Shown here in pieces: positions 42,433-50,772 of a DNA stretch of 64,000 nucleotides; the stretch's first letter is position 1, and every line of letters starts with the position of its first letter. The translations under genes and the position numbers were made by a program. The notes under the pieces are model-generated. The model was not told where the DNA came from, did no database searches, and saw only the letters and a program-made list of their open reading frames with translations. This DNA is from UBA6115 sp050952935 (lineage in GTDB: Bacteria; Bacillota; Clostridia; Christensenellales; Aristaeellaceae): NCBI GenBank assembly GCA_050952935.1, contig JBMNLS010000002.1:186001-250000 (forward strand). Reading direction: 5' to 3'.

Positions 42433-43316
42433 GATTTCTTCCTCCCCCGAAAATTGAAGGTTAAGCCTTGGGGTTTAAAAATGAGGACGGTAATCAAGAA
42501 GACAAAGGCAATCAAGTCGCGGTAACCTGAACTAAAAAGAGCCACACCTAAATTCTCAAATATACCAATTACCATACCACCGGTGGCCGCTACTCCCAAA
42601 TCCGATAACCCCCCAAGTACAGAAGCGCTGAATGCTTTAATGCCAATAGGACCTCCAAATGTTGCTTGGAAGGAAGCATAGTAAACTGAGTACAGCATTC
42701 CAGCTATACCACCCAAGCCACACCCGATGACATTTCCAAGCAACGTGGTTGTTTTGACATTAATACCCATTAATTCTGCGGCCAAACGATCTTGGCTAAC
42801 TGCTTTTAATTTAATGCCAGTTTTTGTCTTGTTGAGGAACAGGGTAAGAACGATTATCAGAAATAATACGATGGCGAGTATTGTGATTTGTACATGGGCT
42901 ATCCTAAATTCTCCCAACATAAAATAGCCTTCGCCAAAAATTCGTGGTATTGGTTTGGTTTCGGATTTAGTTAATAATTGAACAACATTCTTGATAAAAA
43001 TTGCGGCCCCGATTGTACACATGACACTAATATGTCGAGGTGAATCTAAGAAAGGCTCATAACATGTTTTGTGTAGAATTATTCCAAGCAAGCCTGTCGC
43101 AACAAAACTTACAAGAAAGGCCAAAATGGGATTTGTCCCTAAGGTACTAAATGCCAGATATGATGCAAAAGCCCCAAACATAACGGTATCGCCATAGCTT
43201 AGACTGACTAAACCAACTATTCCTACGATAAGTGTATATCCGATCGCAATTAATGCATATATTGAGCCCTGACAAATACCATTGATGAGTTGTTCAATCC
43301 AATATGTTATACTCAT
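42429..43316 (-). CDS. livH: Branched-chain amino acid ABC transporter permease LivH
   Basis: 295 residues, about eight segments. It opens QLINGICQGSIYALIAIGYT and GLVSLSYGDTVMFGAFASYL, and has KLKAVSQDRLAAELMGINVK (coupling loop) with FSASVLGGLSDLGVAATGGM and VIGIFENLG. These fit LivH. It lies about 120 bases after the binding-protein gene, whereas the following genes overlap, a layout typical of Liv operons where the binding protein is made in excess. Confidence 0.95.
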   Translation of the reverse strand: MSITYWIEQLINGICQGSIYALIAIGYTLIVGIVGLVSLSYGDTVMFGAFASYLAFSTLGTNPILAFLVSFVATGLLGIILHKTCYEPFLDSPRHISVMCTIGAAIFIKNVVQLLTKSETKPIPRIFGEGYFMLGEFRIAHVQITILAIVLFLIIVLTLFLNKTKTGIKLKAVSQDRLAAELMGINVKTTTLLGNVIGCGLGGIAGMLYSVYYASFQATFGGPIGIKAFSASVLGGLSDLGVAATGGMVIGIFENLGVALFSSGYRDLIAFVFLITVLIFKPQGLTFNFRGRKKS

Positions 43317-43435
43317 TTCAAAACCTCGATTACTAATTCAGGTAGGAAGGTGCATTATTATCATAATGGAACCTTCCTACCTGTTTCTATTTCTTGGTCA
43401 TTACGAAACAAAGAATAGGAATATGGCTATAAATC

Positions 43436-44569
43436 TTATTTGGTATAAGGTGCCCAAACACCATCTTTGATTTCAACGACGGTATAAATACGATGAGCAT
43501 ACCCTTCAGGCTCAAAAGAAATAGTACCACCAGCTACAGCTTTAAAATCCTTGATTTCTGATAGTTTATCGCGCAAGTTGGCACGGGTTAAGTCATTTCC
43601 ACACTGCCTCGCAGCTTCAGCTAGCAACATAACGGCATCATAACTAAACGCTGCCCGCATGGATGGCTCAATACCACCGCTTTCGGGATGGCTTTTGAAG
43701 CGCTCTGCAAACGCAAAACCATCAGGGTTTTCTTTGGTAAATACAGCAGATGCTATACCAACAATTCTGGAATCACCAACTAGATCGCAAAAAGAGGGCT
43801 GTGTCAAGGAGCCTTGGGTACTCATAAGAATATCCCAGCCCATTTGCTTTACCTGGTTGGCAATTAAAGCGCCTTCTGTATACTGTGCAGCCAACAACAA
43901 ATGGTCAGGTTCACGCTGACGAATCTTGGATAATGCGGCTGAAAAATCTTTTTCCCCTTCCATATAAGGCTCAAAAGCGACAACTTCAAGACCTGCTTTC
44001 TCCGCTAATTCTTTAATGGTGTCGGCAACTTCGATGCCCCAATCCGTATTAGCATAGATGATTGCTAATTTTTTTACGTCAAACGTCTCAATCAAAAGCT
44101 GGTTGACATAGGTGGGAGACTCATCTGTTGCAATACCCGCAACAGAGAATTGATAATCACCCATGACTGGGAATCCTGATGCCGATGAAGTTGGAGAAAG
44201 TTGAACCAAACCTGCCTCTTCATATACGGGTGCAGCAGCCATGGATTGACCGCTCATTAAATCCCCAACAACAGCCATAACCTCTGAATCCTGTACAAAT
44301 TTCCTTGCAACTTCAGGCGATTCTTTAACGTCACTTTTTTGATCCATGATACGCAGTTCGACTTTTTTTCCGTTAATGCCACCAGAAGAATTGATGTCTT
44401 CAATAGCCAGTTTACATCCGACGGACATCATAACGCCACTTTCGGCAAAATTTCCTGTCAATGCAGTGGCTAAACCAAAAACGATGGGGGGTTGCTCTGC
44501 CAGCACAAAAGTGGTGAAACAAGTTGACATCATAAGTACCGATAGGATAATAGCAACAATTCTCTTCAT
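43436..44569 (-). CDS. livK: Branched-chain amino acid (Leu/Ile/Val-type) binding protein
   Basis: 377 residues. Signal peptide MKRIVAIILSVLMMSTCF ... FVLA before EQPP, without a proper lipobox (Cys17 is preceded by MST), so cleavage by signal peptidase I is likely. Family 1 binding-protein features are FGLATALTGNFAESGVMMSV and INSSGGINGKKVELRIMDQK, followed by GDLMSGQSMAAAPVYEEAG and IYANTDWGIEVADTIKELA. RAAFSYDAVMLLAEAARQCG precedes the C-terminal region. First gene of the operon, behind the consensus promoter 44631-44659. The ligand is probably an amino acid or short amide; the pocket is not resolved by eye. Confidence 0.94.
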   Translation of the reverse strand: MKRIVAIILSVLMMSTCFTTFVLAEQPPIVFGLATALTGNFAESGVMMSVGCKLAIEDINSSGGINGKKVELRIMDQKSDVKESPEVARKFVQDSEVMAVVGDLMSGQSMAAAPVYEEAGLVQLSPTSSASGFPVMGDYQFSVAGIATDESPTYVNQLLIETFDVKKLAIIYANTDWGIEVADTIKELAEKAGLEVVAFEPYMEGEKDFSAALSKIRQREPDHLLLAAQYTEGALIANQVKQMGWDILMSTQGSLTQPSFCDLVGDSRIVGIASAVFTKENPDGFAFAERFKSHPESGGIEPSMRAAFSYDAVMLLAEAARQCGNDLTRANLRDKLSEIKDFKAVAGGTISFEPEGYAHRIYTVVEIKDGVWAPYTK

Positions 44570-44596
44570 ACTATTTTTCTCCCTCTATTTAATTTT

Positions 44597-44620
44597 AGTG
44601 TACGGTTTTTCCGATACACT
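44597..44620 (-). promoter_or_regulatory. Inverted repeat over the liv transcription start
   Basis: AGTGTACGG, TTTTT, CCG-A-TACACT: an imperfect 9-bp inverted repeat lying just downstream of the -10 box and before the ribosome site. A repressor operator or a leader hairpin are both possible. Confidence 0.5.
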
Positions 44621-44630
44621 AACCATAATA

Positions 44631-44659
44631 ATTATATGTGGGTATTTTTTAATTGTCAA
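44631..44659 (-). promoter_or_regulatory. Consensus promoter of the liv operon
   Basis: Minus strand TTGACA (44654-44659), 17-base AT-rich spacer, TATAAT (44631-44636). Both boxes are perfect, an unusually strong site. Confidence 0.85.
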
Positions 44660-44896
44660 TAACAAAAAGGAAGCACATAAAAATTTTTTATAAATTTTTA
44701 TGACTCCTATGTGTAATCGAGCTTTGTTACATTGTTGATTACAAAATTTTTGGTTTTTTATCAAACTGAGAGATAATTCATTTATGCATTTCCCCAAACC
44801 ATGAAACCCGTAATTGAAAGCTAAACTGTTTTCGAGAGATAAGACCAAAAAACACTTGTCATTATGAATTTCATGAGGTTGATTTTGTGGCGGTTT

Positions 44897-44943
44897 GGTC
44901 AACCGGAAGTCGCTTGACGGTTGACCTGGTCAACTGATATTGT
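44897..44943 (+). promoter_or_regulatory. Promoter and operator-like repeats of the XRE-ABC operon
   Basis: GGTCAACCG (44897-44905) and CGGTTGACC (44918-44926) form a perfect 9-bp inverted repeat with a 12-base spacer, and GGTCAAC recurs at 44928-44934. A -35 TTGACG (44914-44919) and TATTGT (44938-44943), 18 bases apart, are interleaved with them, as expected of a repressor site. Confidence 0.6.
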
Positions 44944-44962
44944 GGATTAGGAGGGAAAAACC

Positions 44963-46075
44963 ATGCAGGAAATCCGCATTGCCAGCGTTATCGCCCGGGA
45001 ACGCAAAAAGCTGGGCTGGACGCAGGCGGATGTTGCCCGGCATTTGGGCGTCACCAAGGCCGCCGTGTCCAAGTGGGAGACCGGGCAGAGCTATCCGGAC
45101 GCGATGCTTCTGCCCCGGCTGGCGGCGCTGTTTGCCATCAGCCTGGATGAGTTGATGGCCTATACGCCCCATCTGTCAAAAAAGGATATCCGGAAGCTGT
45201 ATCATAAGCTGGCGGCGGATTTTTCCGTCCAGCCCTTTGATGAGGTGCTGGCCGCCTGTCGTCTTAGCTGCAAGCAACACTACGCCTGCTTTGAGCTGTT
45301 GTATAATATGGGCCTGCTGCTGATTAACCACCACATGCTGGCGGATGATCCCCAAACCTCGGCTGATATCATCCGGGAGGCGATGGCGCTGTTTATCCGC
45401 GTGAAGACCTACAGCGAGGATGAGGCGCTGGTTGAACAGACCCAAAGCATGGAGGCGGTTTGCTTGCTGATGCTGGGCCAACCCCAGGCGGTGGTTGAAC
45501 TGCTGGGGCAGTCGGAGCCTGCGCTCTTGTCGTCTGAAACCCTGCTGGCCGCCGCCTGCCACATGACGGGGGACAATGCCCGGGCCAGTCGGGTGCTTCA
45601 AATCAGCATGTACCGGCATGTGTTCAGCCTGCTGGATAGCATGACGGTCTACCTGAAGCTTTCCGCGCAAAACCCGGCGCGTTTTGACGAAACGCTGAAG
45701 CGGGCAACGGCGCTGATCGTAAGTTTTAATCTAAAATGCCTGAACCCGGGCAAACTGTTTAACTTTTACCTGGCAGCCGCCTTGGGACAGATGGCTCTGG
45801 GGCGCAGAGAACAGGCGCTGGAGGCCCTAAAAGAATACACAACCCTTGCCACAAGCGATATCTATCCGCTGAAGCTGCATGGAGACGCTTTTTTTGATGA
45901 GGTGACGGCCTGGCTGGAGGCATTGCCTCTGGGCAACCTGGCCCCCAGGGGGGAGCCGAACATCCGCCGGGATTTGACCAGGGCGGTGGCGGAGCAGCCT
46001 GCTTTTGCGCCGCTTTTGAATGATTCCCGCTGCCAGCGGATATTGCGGAAATTGAAAGAAAACGAGGATAGCTGA
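44963..46075 (+). CDS. XRE-family regulator with helical repeat domain
   Basis: 370 residues. The N-terminal helix-turn-helix is at about 6-62: IARERKKLGWTQADVARHLG then TKAAVSKWETGQSYPD, and FAISLDELMAY. The rest is alpha-helical with TPR-like pairs (LAAALGQMALGRREQALEAL near 270-295). In this family, the helical part often senses a small molecule or peptide. The gene ends one base before the ABC ATPase gene, so it is cotranscribed with the exporter it probably controls. GGAGGG ribosome site. Confidence 0.9.
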   Translation: MQEIRIASVIARERKKLGWTQADVARHLGVTKAAVSKWETGQSYPDAMLLPRLAALFAISLDELMAYTPHLSKKDIRKLYHKLAADFSVQPFDEVLAACRLSCKQHYACFELLYNMGLLLINHHMLADDPQTSADIIREAMALFIRVKTYSEDEALVEQTQSMEAVCLLMLGQPQAVVELLGQSEPALLSSETLLAAACHMTGDNARASRVLQISMYRHVFSLLDSMTVYLKLSAQNPARFDETLKRATALIVSFNLKCLNPGKLFNFYLAAALGQMALGRREQALEALKEYTTLATSDIYPLKLHGDAFFDEVTAWLEALPLGNLAPRGEPNIRRDLTRAVAEQPAFAPLLNDSRCQRILRKLKENEDS

Positions 46076-46076
46076 T

Positions 46077-46973
46077 ATGCAAGCCATCATCACGGAAAAA
46101 CTCAGCAAAACCTACCCCGGCGGCAAGGAGGCGGTGCGGGATTTGGATTTGAGCCTGGAGGCGGGGGAGGTGTTTGGCTTCCTGGGCCCCAATGGCGCGG
46201 GCAAGACCACGGCGGTCAAGCTGCTGACCGGGCTGCTTGCGCCCAGCAGTGGTCACAGCCGGGTGATGGGGCTGGACCCGGCAACCCAGGCGGAAGCGCT
46301 GCACGCCATATCCGGCGTGATGACCGAGCACGCCCAGATGTATGATCACTTGACGGGCATGGAAAACCTGTGTTTTTATGGCGAGGTTTTTGGATTGAAC
46401 AGGGCTGCTGCCCGGGCCCGTGCGGCGGAACTTTTACAGCAAATGCAATTGGAGGAGGCCCAGGACAGGGCGCTGGGCACCTACTCCACCGGCATGCGCC
46501 AGCGCCTCTCCCTGGCCCGGGCGCTGATGCACAGGCCCCGGCTGCTGTTTCTGGATGAGCCCACCTCAGGGCTTGACCCGGAGAGCACGCTGCATGTCAA
46601 CCGCATCATCCGCACCCTGGCGCGGGGGGAGGGGACAACGGTGTTTTTGTGCACCCATCAGCTGCGCTACGCCCAGGAAATTTGCAGCCGCTATGGATTG
46701 ATCAGCGATGGCGAGCTGCTGATGGAGGGGAGCCTGGAGGCGCTTAGGGCCCGGGTGCTGCCGGGGCTTAAGCTGCGGATAAAAGCCAGCGGAATGCCTG
46801 AAGGCGCGGCTTACAGGCAGCTAAAAGAAGGCTTATATGAGCTGGAACTGCAGCGCGAGGAAGAGATCCCCGCCCTTATCCGCCAGGTGGTGCTTTCAGG
46901 CGGGGATGTGTTTCAGGTGACCACCATCAACCCATCGCTTGAGGATATATACTTTGCCCTCACCGGCAGTTAG
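46077..46973 (+). CDS. ABC transporter ATPase (exporter type)
   Basis: 298 residues. LSKTYPGGKEAVRDLDLSLE, Walker A GFLGPNGAGKTTAVKLLTGL, signature YSTGMRQRLSLARALMHRP, Walker B LLFLDEPTSGLDPEST and H-loop VFLCTHQLRYAQEICSRYGL. Drug/sodium (NatA/CcmA) branch. The C-terminal 80 residues are an accessory domain (LKLRIKASGMPEGAAYRQLK). GAGG ribosome site overlapping the regulator end. It pairs with the following permease. Confidence 0.93.
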   Translation: MQAIITEKLSKTYPGGKEAVRDLDLSLEAGEVFGFLGPNGAGKTTAVKLLTGLLAPSSGHSRVMGLDPATQAEALHAISGVMTEHAQMYDHLTGMENLCFYGEVFGLNRAAARARAAELLQQMQLEEAQDRALGTYSTGMRQRLSLARALMHRPRLLFLDEPTSGLDPESTLHVNRIIRTLARGEGTTVFLCTHQLRYAQEICSRYGLISDGELLMEGSLEALRARVLPGLKLRIKASGMPEGAAYRQLKEGLYELELQREEEIPALIRQVVLSGGDVFQVTTINPSLEDIYFALTGS

Positions 46974-46984
46974 GAGGCACAGGG

Positions 46985-47782
46985 GTGAAAAACGCTGTAA
47001 AAGCCATTGTTTTAAAGGATATCCGGGGCATCACCGCCAATCGTCAGCTGTTGATCATGATACTATTGGTGCCCTTTGTGCTGGCGGTGGTGCTGCCCAG
47101 CGCCTTTGTGCTGGTGATGCATTTTGTGCCCGAGGAAATGGAGGAATTGGGCGCGCTGCTGGACATGATCCCCAATCTTCCCGGCCAGGGGCCAGATAAA
47201 CTCAACCTGCTGAATCTGATGATCAACTACCTGATTCCTCCTCTGTTTTTCTTGATCATCCCCATCATGGCTTCCACCGTGATGGCGGCCAGCGCCTTTG
47301 TGGGCGAAAAGGAAAAACAAACCCTGGAAACCCTGCTCTACAGCCCCCTTTCCCTGAAGGAAATCTTCCGCGCCAAGGTGCTGGCAGCCTTCACCCTGGG
47401 GATGCTGGTGTCCGCCCTTTCCTTTGTGGCGATGTTTGTGGCGGTTGGGCTTTTGACCAGGCTGCTCATGGGCATTTCCCTCTGGCCGAACCTGAACTGG
47501 CTGGCGACCATGCTGCTGGTGGCTCCGGCCTTCTCGCTGATTTCCATCACGCTGATTGTGCGCCTGTCCGCCAAATCCAAAAGCGTGATGGAAGCCCAGC
47601 AGGCAGGTGGCTTTATGGTGCTGCCCCTGGTGGCATTGGCGGCGGGGCAGTTTGCGGGCGTTTTGATACTGAATTTCTGGATGCTGCTGGCGCTGGGCTT
47701 TTTGGCGCTGTGTTTGGGTTTGTTTTTGCTAAACCGCGCCATGAACAGATTCAGCTATGAAAAATTGCTGCAACAGGTTTGA
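46985..47782 (+). CDS. ABC-2 type transporter permease
   Basis: 265 residues from GTG 46985 with AGGAGG upstream. AIVLKDIRGITANRQLLIMI precedes the first membrane segment. The exporter motif is FVGEKEKQTLETLLYSPLSL (about 102-121), followed by four more segments and KSKSVMEAQQAGGFMVLPLV, which has the Q/E pattern of this family. Completes the XRE-ATPase-permease operon; it may expel an antimicrobial compound or peptide. Confidence 0.9.
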   Translation: MKNAVKAIVLKDIRGITANRQLLIMILLVPFVLAVVLPSAFVLVMHFVPEEMEELGALLDMIPNLPGQGPDKLNLLNLMINYLIPPLFFLIIPIMASTVMAASAFVGEKEKQTLETLLYSPLSLKEIFRAKVLAAFTLGMLVSALSFVAMFVAVGLLTRLLMGISLWPNLNWLATMLLVAPAFSLISITLIVRLSAKSKSVMEAQQAGGFMVLPLVALAAGQFAGVLILNFWMLLALGFLALCLGLFLLNRAMNRFSYEKLLQQV

Positions 47783-47838
47783 GATATGCGCCCCGGCGTG
47801 GTACATTATCCTCAGCACAGTATAGGAGGATAAACAAG

Positions 47839-49116
47839 ATGGCAAAGCGCAACGCCCTGGTGGCCCAGTCGGGTGGACCCTCGCCTGTGATCAACGCCTC
47901 GCTTCTGGGGGTGGCGGAAGGTTGCCTGGAAAGCGGCCGGGTGGGCCGGGTGCTGGCCGCCCACCATGGGATTGAAGGGGTGCTGCTGGAGCATCTGTTT
48001 GACCTGGGGGGCCAGGATCGGGCGGAGCTGGATCTTTTGATGCAGACCCCCGCCGCCGCTGCCGGCTCCTGCCGGTATAAGCTAAAGGACAGCTACGAGG
48101 CGGATTACCGGCGCATTGTGGAAGTGATGCGCGCCCATGATGTGGGCTATTTCTTTTACATCGGCGGGAACGACTCCATGGACACCGCCGACAAGGTGGA
48201 GCGCCTGGCCAGGCAGATGGATTACGACCTGAAGGTGGTGGGCGTGCCCAAGACCATTGACAACGACCTGGGGGACGCAGAGCGCACCCTCATCGATCAC
48301 ACGCCCGGCTATGGCTCCTGCGCCCGGTATTGGGCAAACCTCATCCGCAATGTGGGGGAGGAAAACCGGGCCATGGCGCCATCGGAGTGCGTGAGCGTGC
48401 TGCAGGCCATGGGGCGGGACAGCGGCTTTATCACCGCCGCGGCCAGGCTGGGCGATCCAAACCGGGAGCTGCCCCTGCTGCTCTTTTTGCCGGAGGCCGG
48501 CCACACGGCGGAGGCGGTGTGCGACCTGGTGAACGACGGGCTTAAGCGCTGGGGCCGGGTGATTGCCGTGGTGTGAGAAAGCCTGATGACCGATGCCGAC
48601 AGCCACAAGGTGGATGGCTTTGGCCATGTGGAATACGGCGCCAGCCGCACCACCGCCATGCAGACGGTGGTGAACCTGCTCAACAGCCGGAAGCTCAATG
48701 CCCGGGGCCAGGCCACAGGGCAGGTTCCAGGCGTTTTGCAGCGCTGCTGCTCCCTGGACGCTTCCCAGGTGGACCGGGAGGAGGCCCGCCAGCTGGGCTA
48801 TGAGGCCGTGCGGTTGGCCGTAGCCGGGCACAGCGGCGTTATGTCCACCATCCTGCGGGTTTCTGACGCCCCCTACCAGGTGCGCTATGACAAGGTGCCC
48901 CTGTCCAAAATTGCCAACGCCGCCCGCAAGCTGCCGCCCGAGTGGGTGGCAAAGGGCGGCACCGATGTGACCGATGCCTTCATCCGCTACGGCACTCCCC
49001 TCATTGGCGGCTGCGCAGCCCCTCACACCTGTGAAAACGGCCTTCTGCGCTTTGCCAGGCTGGACTATACGGAGGTGGAGCGCCTGCTGCCGGAGTATGT
49101 GCCCTGCGGGTTTTAA
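47839..49116 (+). pseudogene. pfp: PPi-dependent 6-phosphofructokinase interrupted by in-frame TGA
   Basis: Read through, the frame gives 425 codons. LVAQSGGPSPVINASLLGVA, YFFYIGGNDSMDT, VVGVPKTIDNDLGD (Lys marking PPi use) and MGRDSGFITAAA are followed by LLFLPEAG, then RVIAVV-TGA-ESL at codon 246. The family has a conserved Ser-Glu-Gly there, so Ser TCA to TGA (one change) explains the stop. After it the frame continues without a shift: DGFGHVEYGASRTTAMQTV, VLQRCCSLDASQVDREEA, PLIGGCAAPHTCENGLLRFA. A weak restart at ATG 48586 is possible. It is either a pseudogene, a sequence error or a recoded codon. Strong GGAGGA site at the start. Confidence 0.85.
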
Positions 49117-49234
49117 AGGGAGAACATTCTGTCCACAGAACATGATTATATTGTTTTATCCTATCCATAAGAAAATAAGATAATTTGCATCCACCTGTTA
49201 TGATATTGATTGATGCAGATTATATGTAGTTATT

Positions 49235-50164
49235 TTAATCGGGTTTTGCTATGGAATCCGAAACTTTTTTATATTCTTCATTCATTCTACGAATCCAATT
49301 TATGCAGAATATCAAACGCTTCTGCAAGGTAATGCTTGGCAGAAGATTGTTAATATGCAGCAAAGAAACCCCAATGAATATCGAAGAACAATAATGTGCT
49401 TCATCAATACTATGAGATGTTGGCCCAACAACTATTTCATGAAGCTCCATTGTAGGTTCGCGGAATATGGTTTGTGGTGAAGCGTGAATAAACTTGCTCA
49501 AAAACGAGAAAATACGTTTATCGTCATCAACAGAGTGATGTATTCCACTTTCTCGTTCTATACCATTAAAGGTGATATGTCCTTTATCACCAAAACACCC
49601 AGATTTTCGTGCCCATTCATAATTTTCTTTATGCTTATATAAGTCAGCTGATGATTCATTGTAAAAATCAAGCGCGACCGTATCCCCATATTTTCGAATG
49701 AACGAAATGAAAACTGCAAGTTCAAAAATTTGTCTTGATAAGGCGAAAGCCCCATAAGGGAACCCCTGTTTAAGCAAAACTATAACCTCAGAATATGTGC
49801 GAAGCGCTTTCCCAATGAGTTTACTAAGCACGAATTCAGTAATATGTTCCTTATCAGCGGGTACTTGTATTGCCCTAACTAGATAAAATGCAAACTCAAC
49901 AAAAGTGTCAGAAAGGGAGAAGGGAAAGTTCCATAATTCAAGATGACGTTTATGAAATGCAGATGAGAGTTCTTGTTCTTTTTCTATGCTGATTGACTTA
50001 GCGTAAGGCAATATATTTGATACAACTTTCATGATAGATAAGTCGTATTCCTCCAATTTCTCATTCTCTAATGGAAAAGTATTGGGATCAATTGAATTTG
50101 CCTGAAGTGTTTGAGTGATTATCATATCAAGTTCGTTATTAACATCCGAAAAAGTGTTGTTCAT
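49235..50164 (-). CDS. DUF5677-like protein of unknown function
   Basis: 309 residues from ATG 50164 (AAGGAAAA upstream), AT-rich and flanked by GC-rich genes. Helical throughout. It contains SEVIVLLKQGFPYGAFALSR, QIFELAVFISFIRKYGD and, further on, FHKRHLELWNFPFS, SFLSKFIHASPQTIFREPT (H-A-S-P). The regions around LSRQIFE and FIHASP are reminiscent of DUF5677 proteins, which are common near mobile DNA and have no known role. No signal peptide. Alone on its strand, followed by the ridA block; probably acquired. Confidence 0.55.
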   Translation of the reverse strand: MNNTFSDVNNELDMIITQTLQANSIDPNTFPLENEKLEEYDLSIMKVVSNILPYAKSISIEKEQELSSAFHKRHLELWNFPFSLSDTFVEFAFYLVRAIQVPADKEHITEFVLSKLIGKALRTYSEVIVLLKQGFPYGAFALSRQIFELAVFISFIRKYGDTVALDFYNESSADLYKHKENYEWARKSGCFGDKGHITFNGIERESGIHHSVDDDKRIFSFLSKFIHASPQTIFREPTMELHEIVVGPTSHSIDEAHYCSSIFIGVSLLHINNLLPSITLQKRLIFCINWIRRMNEEYKKVSDSIAKPD

Positions 50165-50261
50165 GTTATTTTCCTTGTATACTGACTTATGATGACAACA
50201 GATAAATAATTGACTTGCACGAGAAAAAGGTATAATAGTTAATGTGAAAGAAAACAAAATG

Positions 50262-50294
50262 TGGGGAACACCAGCAAATTTACAGTATTCCCCG
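50262..50294 (-). terminator. Hairpin terminator after ridA
   Basis: TGGGGAA and TTCCCC(G) form a 6-7 bp stem around a 19-base interior, followed on the minus strand by ACATTTTGTTTTC. It lies between the ridA stop and the leftward gene downstream of it. Confidence 0.5.
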
Positions 50295-50303
50295 CAAATT
50301 GTT

Positions 50304-50678
50304 TTAGTTCAGTTCCGCGATCAGCTCAATCTCCACCAGCGCGTTTTTGGGCAGGGTTTTGACCGCCACCGTGGAGCGGGCGGGCTTTGAGGTGAAGTAC
50401 TTGCCATAGACGGCGTTGAAGGCGGCGAAATCAGCCATGTCATGCAGGAAACAGGTGGTTTTGAGCACCTTGTCAAAGGAGGTGCCGGCGGCTTCCAGCA
50501 CCGCTTCCAGATTTTGGATGACCCGCAGGGTCTGTTCCTCAATGCCGCCGGGAACCAGTTCACCCGTTGCCGGGTCGATGGGCGTCTGCCCGGAGCAGAA
50601 CAGCAGGTTTTGGGTGGCGATGGCGGCAGAGTAGGGGCCCAGGGCGGCCGGGGCTTTGGGGGCTTGGATTTGTTTCAT
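50304..50678 (-). CDS. ridA: RidA-family enamine/imine deaminase
   Basis: 124 residues. APAALGPYSAAIATQNLLFC, SGQTPIDPATGELVPGGIEE and TLRVIQNLEAVLEAAGTSFD precede VLKTTCFLHDMADFAAFNAV. KPARSTVAVKTLPKNALVEI contains the Arg and Glu of the RidA active site. It hydrolyses reactive enamines formed by PLP enzymes such as threonine dehydratase, releasing 2-oxo acids. GGAGGAATG ribosome site. Confidence 0.96.
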   Translation of the reverse strand: MKQIQAPKAPAALGPYSAAIATQNLLFCSGQTPIDPATGELVPGGIEEQTLRVIQNLEAVLEAAGTSFDKVLKTTCFLHDMADFAAFNAVYGKYFTSKPARSTVAVKTLPKNALVEIELIAELN

Positions 50679-50772
50679 GTCATTCCTCCATATTGTTGCG
50701 CATCATGCGTTTTACTTTCATTACTTTAGCACAGCCGTTTCCGTTGCGCAATAAGGAAGCGCTGCTGAAGAA

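Larger units (their letters stand above)
44570..44962. other. Divergent regulatory region between liv operon and XRE gene
   Basis: Holds the liv promoter and its inverted repeat on the left, and the XRE promoter with GGTCAAC repeats on the right (44897-44943). The AT-rich middle has no supported gene; one open frame on the minus strand overlaps the promoter and is rejected. Confidence 0.5.

Noticed and set aside
44585..44902. Minus-strand frame of 105 codons upstream of the liv operon
   Set aside because: It overlaps the perfect liv promoter and has no ribosome site; regarded as non-coding.
48574..48616. Selenocysteine insertion at the pfp TGA
   Set aside because: The only local stem is 5 bp with a loop starting CA, unlike the bacterial SECIS loop, and the family residue is Ser rather than Cys.
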